Assembly (NCBI RefSeq): GCF_026625125.1
Contig: NZ_CP113097.1
Span: forward strand, 744,001-808,000
Length of the DNA stretch: 64,000 nt
Direction: 5' to 3'
DNA from: Pseudomonas putida
GTDB lineage: Bacteria; Pseudomonadota; Gammaproteobacteria; Pseudomonadales; Pseudomonadaceae
The notes under the pieces are model-generated. The model had not been told where the DNA came from. It saw nothing but the letters and a program-made list of their open reading frames with translations, and searched no databases. A program made the position numbers and the translations under genes. This document shows, piece by piece, positions 34,481-41,740 of this stretch (position 1 is its first letter; every line of letters starts with the position of its first letter).

Positions 34481-35457
34481 GCTCTGCCCCCAATGTAAGC
34501 GGACACCACATCGATTCGGTTATGCCCGAGTTCCAGACTGATCTGGCGACGAGCTTGCCGGTCAAGCTCGCGATTCATACGATAACCGTGGCCACCATTG
34601 ACCGGTGCAGCGTAGCCCGTGAGCTGCTCATAGCGTTCGCAAGCGTAAGCCGCACGCAATTCGTGGAAACCCTTTAGTCCATACTCATGTAGGAGCTTGC
34701 GTGCAGGGAACACGCGGTGCCGTAGAAACGCAGCATAAGTCTCGCCATGCTCCAGTAGATTGCGACTGCCGGCCGGTGACGCTTTGCGCGCAACCATTAG
34801 CGCTGTTATTACCTGATCATTGGCGGCGATCCAGCGCGGCGCTAATGCACCCGAGCGGCCGCCTTTTGTGCCATCTTGGATGTTGATGCGATCCAGTTTA
34901 TGAGCCTCGCGATGCAATCGTGACAGGTCAGCTAGGCATGCTTCGCGCAAGCGCATGCCGGTTGCTCTTGCCAGCAAGACGATAGCGGCCGCCTTGACGT
35001 TTCCTTGTTTGCGTAGCGCCTCAAATACGCTCTGTATTTGTTCGTGCTCTTGGCCATCCGGCGCACGGGTACGTACGTTGGATCGCTGCTGACCCAACGC
35101 CTGGCTCGGGCTGATGATTCTCACGTTTTGATCACCGCGCAGCGCAGCGAGGGTGCGGTTAACGCTGCTCAGGCGGTTTTGCGCAGTGGCGATGCACAGT
35201 TCGCCTTGTTGGATCTGCTGACGCAGGTATGCGACGTAGTCCAGCAGCGTCTGTCGATCAATCTGACGTGCATCGTTGTAACCGGGGCCGTCCTCCGATC
35301 GGCACCATCGCACGAAGGCTTGCCAGCGATCGCTGTGTGCTTTGACGGTGGCGAAGTGGCCACCGGCAAACAGATCTTCCAGTGCCTGCCGACCGGCGTA
35401 GCTCAGTTGGCGACCGTAGCCAAAGTTACGACCGTCACGCCGACCGAGCAGCGCCAT
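34477..35457 (-). CDS. Tyrosine recombinase (Integrase_1 / Phage_int_SAM_2 type)
   Basis: A 326-aa integrase-domain protein. The N-terminal part (GRQALEDLFAGGHFATVKAHSDRWQAFVRWC) is the SAM-like core-binding domain. The catalytic domain shows Arg in ATGMRLREACLADL, the His-x-x-Arg box in FHELRAAYACERY and the final His/Tyr pair in LGHNRIDVVSAYIG. ATG 35457 is chosen because the long upstream extension of this frame overlaps two other genes and has no sensible composition. It is a second recombinase, different in type from the P4 integrase at the island edge, and is coupled to the genes on both sides. Confidence 0.85.
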   Translation of the reverse strand: MALLGRRDGRNFGYGRQLSYAGRQALEDLFAGGHFATVKAHSDRWQAFVRWCRSEDGPGYNDARQIDRQTLLDYVAYLRQQIQQGELCIATAQNRLSSVNRTLAALRGDQNVRIISPSQALGQQRSNVRTRAPDGQEHEQIQSVFEALRKQGNVKAAAIVLLARATGMRLREACLADLSRLHREAHKLDRINIQDGTKGGRSGALAPRWIAANDQVITALMVARKASPAGSRNLLEHGETYAAFLRHRVFPARKLLHEYGLKGFHELRAAYACERYEQLTGYAAPVNGGHGYRMNRELDRQARRQISLELGHNRIDVVSAYIGGRA

Positions 35458-35794
35458 CTTCTTCACCGCTTGCAGTTGTTTGTAGAAAGAGCAGCAGGGC
35501 TTTCCAGTGGGGGCTGATGCTGTCCAACTGCCCCCAGTGTGTTGGGCGGATGAGGAGGGCATTTTCGCTGTGTTGCAGCAGAGCCCCTTCGTCTCGCAAC
35601 TGCTCGATGAGCCGAACGAGCTCGATTGACTCAGATGTTGGAGCTGCGACAGCGGCGACACTGGCGACAACCCCCGCCGTACCTGGATTGGCACGTGGCG
35701 ACAAAGTGGTGACGGTGGTGGCGACACACCGTAGCTCGGTCGGGGAGTGATGTTGCGCCCGATAGCGGCGTACGGCCTCAGTGAGGCGGAACAT
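35435..35794 (-). CDS. Small protein between DUF3987 and recombinase genes
   Basis: A 119-aa protein that overlaps the end of the DUF3987 gene (17 bp) and the start of the recombinase gene (23 bp). Its C-terminal half (VRLIEQLRDEGALLQHSENALLIRP ... HWKALLLFLQ) resembles the small TubC N-terminal docking fold seen in several replication- or conjugation-linked proteins. The nested overlaps support it as a real gene. Function unknown. Confidence 0.6.
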   Translation of the reverse strand: MFRLTEAVRRYRAQHHSPTELRCVATTVTTLSPRANPGTAGVVASVAAVAAPTSESIELVRLIEQLRDEGALLQHSENALLIRPTHWGQLDSISPHWKALLLFLQTTASGEEDGAARSA

Positions 35795-37175
35795 GGCGCA
35801 CCTCGAATGTCTTTCCGTCGGTGTTCAGCCACCGATGATCAATCAATACCACCAGCAACGCGGCGGTGTGTGGGGTGCTTTTACGGGCAAAGCGAGGGCC
35901 TTTGCGCGTGAGGTCACGGATGTTGAAAGGAGGCCAATTCTTCTGTACCAACCAGCGCAGCAGGCAATCTGCCTCTGCGCGAAGCTTATTCAGTGGTTCC
36001 TGTTCAGTCAGTCGCTGATTCTCGGCCAGGTAGTAATCCATCAAGGTAGAGGCGCGCTGAATGTGCACTTCCTCCAACACAGTCGACTGCTCAACCACCG
36101 TCATTACGCCAGCCATGCGTAGAACGTTCGCGGCGGCTTTACCCGCAGCCGCTTGCACGTTGACCAGCTCGCCGAATTCCCCGGACTCGCATTCAATGGT
36201 GTCGTGAATGGCAATCCAGGCCTCACGGGCGCGGGGGCTCAACTCTAGGGCCGCAGGGTTGAGGCCACCATCTTTATGGCGTGACCAAGGCTTCTGCATC
36301 AGCGCGGCAATGCGCTGCTGGTACAGGTGCACCTTTGGATCTCGGGTCAGGTCGATGGCTTTGTACAGCCGTTGTCCAACCAGACGCTCGGGCCAACTGA
36401 TCAGGCAGCGCCCCAGGATGCCCTGGTCTTTGATATCTGCGTCCTGAAGCAAGCGGTCGGCCAGGCGGGGTTGCAGCATCAAGTGCATGCTGAGGCGGCG
36501 ATCATAGGCACGCAGACTTTCTCCAGTCATCGCGCGCGACCGATCAATCGGGCTACGGTCCCACAGCGTCGACAGGTGAGTGATCGCCTTGATCATGTTG
36601 TCCTTGCTCATGGTGCTGCCGCCCAAAAACTGCCCGCCCTCATCGCTGAACAGCCCCATGCTGGGCAAACCGTGGCACAGGCTTTTGACCAGGCCCTCAA
36701 TGGTCGGCTCAGCAGTGAGCAGTCTTGGTTGGACAGGTTCAGGTTGCGCGTCCAGCGCTAGCTGTGCTGATTTTTTCGAGCTCGGTGACTTCGCGGTGAG
36801 GCTCATTGCAGCTCGGTGCGCCTTGAGCTGTTCGCCATAGGCGATCCACTGCTGTCTTTCCCAGTCGCGTACGGCTTGCAGTGCAATATGGTCCACCGCG
36901 CTTTTGCGATCACCCGAGCAAGCCACCGTCAGCAAGTACAGCGACAACGGATAGATTCGGCCGTCGAGGTGAACATTGGCGTGCGCCTGGCTCGCCAAAG
37001 CTGCCGTGGCCAGAACGGATTGCGCGGCCATGGCGCAGGGCACACCGATTACATCGGCCATGCGCTCTACGGCCGGCCCCAAAAGATCGCCTAGCGCCGC
37101 GACCGGGTAGGGTAGGGGCGTAATCTGCTGTTCCAACAAGGGGCGTGGTGGCCCTTGTACTTCGCGCAGTTGCAT
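35778..37175 (-). CDS. DUF3987 (YfjI-like) helicase/primase-associated protein
   Basis: A 465-aa protein of the DUF3987 family common in integrative elements and prophages, where it is linked to replication. A degenerate P-loop-like CSGDRKSAVD lies near residue 90, and LFSDEGGQFLGG (about 175-186) would be the Walker B region. ATG 37175 has ggagg 6 bp upstream, better placed than ATG 37181. It is the first gene of a four-gene overlapping operon with the small protein, the recombinase and the 89-aa protein. A role in replicating or maintaining the excised element is inferred. Confidence 0.8.
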   Translation of the reverse strand: MQLREVQGPPRPLLEQQITPLPYPVAALGDLLGPAVERMADVIGVPCAMAAQSVLATAALASQAHANVHLDGRIYPLSLYLLTVACSGDRKSAVDHIALQAVRDWERQQWIAYGEQLKAHRAAMSLTAKSPSSKKSAQLALDAQPEPVQPRLLTAEPTIEGLVKSLCHGLPSMGLFSDEGGQFLGGSTMSKDNMIKAITHLSTLWDRSPIDRSRAMTGESLRAYDRRLSMHLMLQPRLADRLLQDADIKDQGILGRCLISWPERLVGQRLYKAIDLTRDPKVHLYQQRIAALMQKPWSRHKDGGLNPAALELSPRAREAWIAIHDTIECESGEFGELVNVQAAAGKAAANVLRMAGVMTVVEQSTVLEEVHIQRASTLMDYYLAENQRLTEQEPLNKLRAEADCLLRWLVQKNWPPFNIRDLTRKGPRFARKSTPHTAALLVVLIDHRWLNTDGKTFEVRHVPPH

Positions 37176-37592
37176 AGCCATCCTCCATAAATTACCGATC
37201 TCTCCCCCACGTCATCCCGCCAAGAATGCTGAGTGTTATCAGGGATCAAGGCCCCTGCGACCTGTGAGGGTGTCCACTGACGCGGGACTGGCGGCTCTTT
37301 ACGACCAGGAGCAAGGGCATCTCATGATCTGGCCTCCTGAGCACCGTTACCGGTGGGCGGGTGGAGGCTGCACTGGCTGACGAGACCAGCGCCGCGAGAT
37401 CCTGAGCCACAAGCAAGCAGCAATGCGATGACCGGGGCATGCCTGACTGTCAGTCAGGTGCAGTTCATTCCTTGGGCTGCGGCACCATCATCTACAGCGC
37501 TGTTGCTGGTGACATCGGCGTTTGTCACGCCGATTGTCACGAGGGGGATTGCCGCAAAGCCATGTGCGATCAGGGCTGCAGCAGTGTCAGGA

Positions 37593-37627
37593 GCGCCCGT
37601 CTCTTTTCTGGAAAAAGAGACGGGCGC
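37593..37627. terminator. 15-bp perfect hairpin
   Basis: Inverted repeat gcgcccgtctctttt/aaaagagacgggcgc with a 5-nt loop (ctgga). The A/T part of the stem lies next to the loop, so there is no T run after the stem on either strand. It could be a terminator, a protein-binding palindrome or part of a replication origin. Confidence 0.5.
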
Positions 37628-37983
37628 AAGTTGGCGCAAGAATCGGCCAAGCGATTAGATTGCTGCAGGACAGCGCAGTACCGTGTAGCTGGCGCACGAG
37701 GGCCATGAGGTTAAAGAGCACCCATCACCGGGAAGATGACCGGGCGAGCTGCCGGATGCTAATCGCCCTTGGGAGAACCACCGCATGAAGCGGCGTGACC
37801 TTGAAGGTTCGGGCCACCTGGGTGCTGCCAACGGCAGCGCTTCGAGGCTTCTTTCTAGCGCCGGTGGTATGGGTGGGTCAATCAAGTTAGGCACCGCTCA
37901 TTGCGCCAAAATTCGATAGCGGAAAGTGATAGCCGTGAGTGGTGGTGAGTGGACGACGGGCCGTTTGTCGCCTTGTTGATGGG

Positions 37984-38028
37984 AGCCCCTGAGCATGGGA
38001 ATGCAGAGCCTTCCCATGCTCAGGGGCT
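37984..38028. terminator. 18-bp perfect hairpin upstream of nothing, downstream side of integrase
   Basis: Inverted repeat agcccctgagcatgggaa/ttcccatgctcaggggct with a 9-nt loop, followed on the plus strand by only two T. It stands 140 bp beyond the end of the integrase gene (minus strand), so it could stop integrase transcription, or act in replication or excision of the element. Confidence 0.5.
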
Positions 38029-38166
38029 TTGCCTGAAAAACGCAGAGCAAACGGAGAATTGGCGACGGTCGCTATACCAGTCGCCATTCTGTACCCCACG
38101 TATTTCAACGTGTAGCGCCGTTGTCGCCGCTGTCGCCAAAACAGTCAGCTTGCGCTTGTAGCCGGG

Positions 38167-39423
38167 TCAGCGGATCGGCACTACGTTCTTGTCTCTGACT
38201 TGGCCATATGCTGAGGCGAGCAGGTTGCCGGTCGCGGCTTTCAGGATGTACTCACTCCACCAAGCCATCATCGGACGCCGGCGCTCGATGTAGTCGGCTC
38301 GGTTGTAGGCACTGCGCACCTCATCCTTGTCTACGTGAGCTAGTGCGACTTCGATGAGCTCCGGATCCCACCCATGCTCATTCAAGATGGTGCTGGCCAT
38401 AGAGCGCAGGCCGTGGCTGACTAGGCGATCCTGGAACCCCATGCGTTTCAACGCCATGTTGGCAGTCTGGCTATTAGCGTGGGTACGCGGATTTCTGTCT
38501 GACGGGAAGACGTATTCGCGATGGCCGCTGTGAGTTTTTATTGATTGCAGTAGTGCGACTGCTTGATCACTCAACGGGATGCTGTGTGGGCGGCGCTTTT
38601 TCATTCGCTCCGGAGGGATGGTCCAGACACGCCTTTCAAAATCAATATCTGCCCAGCGAGTAGTCGCCGCCTCGGCGGGGCGAGTCATCGTGTGCAACTG
38701 CCATTCGATCAGGCATCGGGTTGTGCGTTTGATACTGGCGTTCGCGATTTCCAGCATGAGCTCGGGGAGCTCTTCTGGTGGAAGAGCAGCCATGTTTTCT
38801 TTCTTCGGCTTCTTGAATACAGCACGAATTCCATTGAGCGGATTTGCGTGTATCAGGCCGGCGTTCACCCCATAGGTCATGATCTCGTTGAGTCGTTGGC
38901 TCAACCGCTTCACAGTCTCCAGGCTGCCTTTCGCCTCGATTGGGCGGAGAATTTTGATGACCATAGGGGCGCTGATTTCCGAAAGCGGCGTGGTCTTCAA
39001 ATCGGGGAGCACGTGCAGCGTGAGCGACCGCCAAATGTCCTCGGCGTAGGCGGGGGTTACCGAGTCTTTCTTCAGCTCGAACCAGGCGGTGGCCACCTTC
39101 TCGAAGGTGTGATCGGTCTCAGCAAGCTTGGCTTGCCTTACCTCATCACGTTGGACCTTGGGATCAATACCCAGGGCAAGCAGCTCGCGCGCCTCGACAG
39201 CTTTTTTCCTAGCATTGGCTAGTGAGAGGTCGGGGTAAGGACCGAGTGCCATGTTGATACGGCTTCTGGTCGACGGTTCGCGGTAATTGAAGTTCCACAT
39301 CATCGAGCCGCTGGCTCTGACGCGAAGCTGTAGGCCGTCACCATCGCTGAGGACGAAGTCTTTACCAGTTGCCTTGACCGCCTTGAGCTGGCGATCGGAG
39401 AGACGGGTTGCTTGAGTAGGCAT
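38167..39423 (-). CDS. P4-type tyrosine integrase
   Basis: A 418-aa site-specific recombinase with the DUF4102 arm-binding N-terminus (LSDRQLKAVKATGKDFVLSDGDGLQLRV) and catalytic residues Arg in HTMTRPAEAATTRW, His-x-x-Arg in VSHGLRSMAST, and His/Tyr in LAHVDKDEVRSAYNR. ATG 39423 has ggaggt upstream; the GTG at 39441 would add only six residues. It is transcribed in the same direction as ssrA, away from the tmRNA 3' end, the usual place for an integrase next to its attachment site. It is intact, so the island may still be able to move. Confidence 0.93.
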   Translation of the reverse strand: MPTQATRLSDRQLKAVKATGKDFVLSDGDGLQLRVRASGSMMWNFNYREPSTRSRINMALGPYPDLSLANARKKAVEARELLALGIDPKVQRDEVRQAKLAETDHTFEKVATAWFELKKDSVTPAYAEDIWRSLTLHVLPDLKTTPLSEISAPMVIKILRPIEAKGSLETVKRLSQRLNEIMTYGVNAGLIHANPLNGIRAVFKKPKKENMAALPPEELPELMLEIANASIKRTTRCLIEWQLHTMTRPAEAATTRWADIDFERRVWTIPPERMKKRRPHSIPLSDQAVALLQSIKTHSGHREYVFPSDRNPRTHANSQTANMALKRMGFQDRLVSHGLRSMASTILNEHGWDPELIEVALAHVDKDEVRSAYNRADYIERRRPMMAWWSEYILKAATGNLLASAYGQVRDKNVVPIR

Positions 39424-39444
39424 GAGAGCTACCTCCGGCACCGT

Positions 39445-39498
39445 TTTGGTATCCTAAAAATAGCACCGGGTAGCCTGGGATACCACCTGGGATACCAA
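39445..39498. repeat. Repeated ggatacc sites upstream of integrase (att arm region)
   Basis: Three copies of a ggatacc motif: inverted at 39448-39454 and direct at 39478-39484 and 39490-39496, the last two as tgggatacc repeats 12 bp apart. They lie between integrase and tmRNA, and a related pair lies at the left island end (26011-26032). They look like integrase arm sites or excisionase sites. Confidence 0.5.
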
Positions 39499-39573
39499 AC
39501 CGACTGGAACTCAAAAAACCTCCATGGCCCTCAAAAGCACTGTAAGTCATTGATTTTGGTGAGTTACACGCAC

Positions 39574-39599
39574 AAAAAAAGACGTCCGTGGACGTCTTT
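39574..39599 (-). terminator. ssrA: Intrinsic terminator downstream of tmRNA
   Basis: Read on the minus strand, stem aaagacgtcc/ggacgtcttt followed by a T run, 12 bp past the tmRNA 3' end. It lies between tmRNA and the integrase, so it isolates the integrase from tmRNA transcription. Confidence 0.85.
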
Positions 39600-39610
39600 G
39601 TTTGATCATT

Positions 39611-40002
39611 TGGTGGAGCCGGGGGGATTTGAACCCCCGTCCGCCAGTACTCCGCTGTCGGTACTACATGCTTAGCCGTGTCTACTGAGTTAATCCGCAG
39701 CCGCCCGACGGGCAGGGTGCTTTGGACGAGTTGGGTAAGTTTTAGTCGCTTTGCCCCCAACGTGCTACACGACGATCCTGTTCTGTATGACAATCATTTC
39801 GGGTTTACAGGCATCCCCTGATGATTGCTGGAGCCGAAGCTACCAGGAGAGCGGGCTCAGCTGCTTACGCAGCGAGAGCGTAACCCTCATAGTTTTCGTC
39901 ATTGGCAACTATAGAAAGTTGCAACAGTGGATTTACGAGTTCTGTTACCAACTCGGCATGCACCTAGAGTTTCGCTACCGGCGTCGAATCCTAATCGGCC
40001 CC
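39611..40002 (-). ncRNA. ssrA: Transfer-messenger RNA (tmRNA)
   Basis: A 392-nt RNA. The 5' end ggggccg pairs with cggctcc near the 3' end to make the tRNA-like acceptor stem, and CCA is encoded. The T-arm gggggttcaaatccccc is present. The tag frame at 39865-39906 reads ANDENYEGYALAA and a TAA stop, ending in the usual LAA-type degron. It rescues stalled ribosomes together with SmpB, encoded at 49147. Its 3' end is the likely attachment site of the island. Confidence 0.97.
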
Positions 40003-40101
40003 ACACTCAGCTCTAGCTGACGTACCTTTCGGCACGTGCCGCTGAGTATACGCCTTTGCGCGGGCGGCGTCGACAACGGCTTCTTGCCGCCCGCTCAAAG
40101 C

Positions 40102-40395
40102 TTAGCTACCGCTGCCACCGGCCGTGCCGCTGCCCTTGTCGGTTTTCTCCAGGCGCTGCAGCACTTTGGTGGAAATGGCGATGCATTCTTTGGTGTCGCC
40201 CGCTTTCTGGGCGGCCTTGGCCTTGTCGGCTTGTTCGGTGAGGGCCTTGTCCAGGCCTTCGGAAGTGGCGCCAGCGGTAGCCATGGCGTCATCGATCTTC
40301 TGCATGTTGAGGGCGCAGAGGTCGTCAGCAGCGAACACCGGTGAAGCCAGGAGGGTAGCGGCCGCGAAGAGGGCCGAAAGCGCGGTACCTTTCAT
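40102..40395 (-). CDS. Small periplasmic protein of unknown function
   Basis: A 97-aa protein with a clear signal peptide (KGTALSALFAAATLLASPVFA, cleavage after AFA-type VFA). The mature part has two Cys (DLCALNMQKI and KECIAISTKV) that could form a disulfide, and a Gly/Ser tail. ATG 40395 has a perfect aaggagac site; the longer frame to 40545 is not needed. I know of no function. Confidence 0.75.
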   Translation of the reverse strand: MKGTALSALFAAATLLASPVFAADDLCALNMQKIDDAMATAGATSEGLDKALTEQADKAKAAQKAGDTKECIAISTKVLQRLEKTDKGSGTAGGSGS

Positions 40396-40544
40396 GGGTG
40401 TCTCCTTGAAGGCCTCTGGGAGGTGGGCCTGTAAGGATGGACTGCTGGGGTTTGCCGAGGGTTCAATCGGTGTGCTGGCTTGGCGACATGATGGTGTGTG
40501 GCGGGGTGTTTCGGCTGATTGGGCCGCGGAGCGGCCCGGTGGCA

Positions 40545-40793
40545 TCAGTGGGATTTGTTCAGGCCAAGCTCGATGTCGTCGATCAGGGCCTTGGCCATTT
40601 CGCTCAGGATGCGGGCCGCGCTGCCGGCCTTGCGGTCGTTTTCCATCTCGGCTTCGGTGGTGAGGTGGCGGATGCAGCCGAGCAGTACTGATAGCTGGCT
40701 GAAGGCGTGCTCGAAAGGCACGCCCGGTTGCAGGCGAAACAGGTCGAAGGTTTCCCTGCCCGCGGTGGTGACATCTTTCAATGCGTCATTCAT
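40545..40793 (-). CDS. DUF3077 family small protein
   Basis: An 82-aa protein of a Pseudomonas-specific family (RLQPGVPFEHAFSQLSVLLGCIRHLT, then ARILSEMAKALIDDIE). gaggtg precedes the start. It is in tandem with a related gene 4 bp upstream, so the two share a transcript. Function unknown; helical, cytosolic. Confidence 0.75.
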   Translation of the reverse strand: MNDALKDVTTAGRETFDLFRLQPGVPFEHAFSQLSVLLGCIRHLTTEAEMENDRKAGSAARILSEMAKALIDDIELGLNKSH

Positions 40794-40797
40794 TGAA

Positions 40798-41067
40798 TCA
40801 CCTCGGCCTTTGCGCGTTGTAGAGGCCAGTCAAGGCATGCTCGATCAGGGCTCTGGATGTTTCGCAGGCGTGCTCGGCGTTGCTGAGCATGCACAGGCCC
40901 GGTTCGCCGGCGTGGGTGCGGCAGTGTTCGTCAATAGTTTCGGCGACGCCGCGCAGCAGTTCGCTGGCGTGGGCCAGGGCGTCTGGAGGGGGCATGTCGG
41001 TGTGGATGGAGAAGTACGGGTTGGTGAGGAGTTTGGAGCGAGGTGGGTCGGGTACGATTTTTTTCAT
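40798..41067 (-). CDS. DUF6124/DUF3077-like small protein
   Basis: An 89-aa protein beginning KKIVPDPPRSKLLTNPYFSI, with DALAHASELLRGVAETIDEHC and HACETSRALIEHAL, the pattern of the DUF6124 family. It is paralogous in layout to the gene that follows it on the minus strand. Function unknown. Confidence 0.75.
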   Translation of the reverse strand: MKKIVPDPPRSKLLTNPYFSIHTDMPPPDALAHASELLRGVAETIDEHCRTHAGEPGLCMLSNAEHACETSRALIEHALTGLYNAQRPR

Positions 41068-41420
41068 GGTGCAGATCCGATCTTGGCTGGATTTGAGCTG
41101 CCCTTCGTCTTCCTCTCACAGAATAGGGTGGCAGCCGAACGCGGGGTGAGAGACCGGCAAAGATCGGCACAAGCCAGCCAGGCCGAAGCCTGCCCGCGTT
41201 GCGGCTGCCATAGCAGTACTGCCGAAATTTGCAGGCTCTCACACCCAAATCGTCAAAGATGACGACCCAGGGAAGTTAGCCCTGATGGTGGTGAGCAACA
41301 ACAGCGAAACGGCAGCGGCGGTCGTAGGATAAATCCTAAAGCATTTAATCCAGAAGCATTTGGTTGCAGGTTAGGAAATGTCTTACTTCTGGAGGGCTTG
41401 GGCGAGGGCTGCGCCCTCGA

Positions 41421-41700
41421 TCGCCGGCAAGCCGGCTCCCACCTGGATTGCGCCGGCTTTTGGAAATTGGGCAAGACAGTTGCTTCCGCAGGTAAAGCGC
41501 AGGGCTGAAGAACTGCGCGGTCGCTGTGGGAGCCGGCTTGCCGGCGATGGGGTGCGCAGCAGCCCCCATCGCGGAGGTGTAATAGCCCGAGCGCGTTCGA
41601 CGGGACCCGCGAGTAACTGGGGCCGCTTTGCGGCCCATCGCCGGCAAGCCGGCTCCCACCTGGATCGCGCCGGCTTTTAGAGGATGAGCAAGACAGTTGC
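41421..41700. repeat. Composite REP repeat cluster (about 217-bp period)
   Basis: REP cores at 41421-41443 (reverse), 41526-41552 (direct) and 41634-41660 (reverse). A conserved spacer with gcaagacagttgct occurs at 41471 and again at 41688, 217 bp apart, so the region is one full unit plus the start of a second. The same unit occurs near 48.8 kb. The 673-bp gap between the DUF6124 gene and the D-lactate dehydrogenase gene (41068-41740) holds nothing else I can support. Confidence 0.85.
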
Positions 41701-41740
41701 TACAACCGGGGTGGGGTTTGCCGGCGAATCAGCGGGTAGA

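Larger units (their letters stand above)
37176..38166. other. Non-coding region of island with two perfect hairpins
   Basis: About 990 bp between the DUF3987 operon and the P4 integrase without a gene I can support; short frames on both strands have poor composition and no good ribosome sites. It contains two strong inverted repeats (37593-37627 and 37984-38028, listed separately). This is the place where a small excisionase or AlpA-like regulator, a replication origin, or the promoter of the DUF3987 operon would be expected. Confidence 0.55.
25860..39611. mobile_element. Genomic island integrated at the tmRNA gene
   Basis: About 13.7 kb of AT-richer sequence bounded on the right by the 3' end of ssrA with a P4-type integrase gene next to it. 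Cargo is a DUF262/DUF3696 cassette and a type III restriction-modification pair, plus a second tyrosine recombinase and a DUF3987 protein. tmRNA genes are classic targets of P4-type integrases. The right edge is placed at the tmRNA 3' end; the left edge is inferred from base composition and an integrase-arm-like repeat at 26011 and could be off by 100-200 bp. I found no exact copy of the tmRNA 3' end on the left. Confidence 0.78.

Noticed and set aside
34477..35832. 451-residue version of the second recombinase
   Set aside because: The extra 125 residues overlap the 119-aa gene and the DUF3987 end in another frame and have low-complexity, non-protein-like composition; ATG 35457 gives the normal family length.
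37353..37894. Small open frames between the DUF3987 gene and the P4 integrase
   Set aside because: They overlap on both strands, lack good ribosome sites and have no recognisable domains; no excisionase could be supported.
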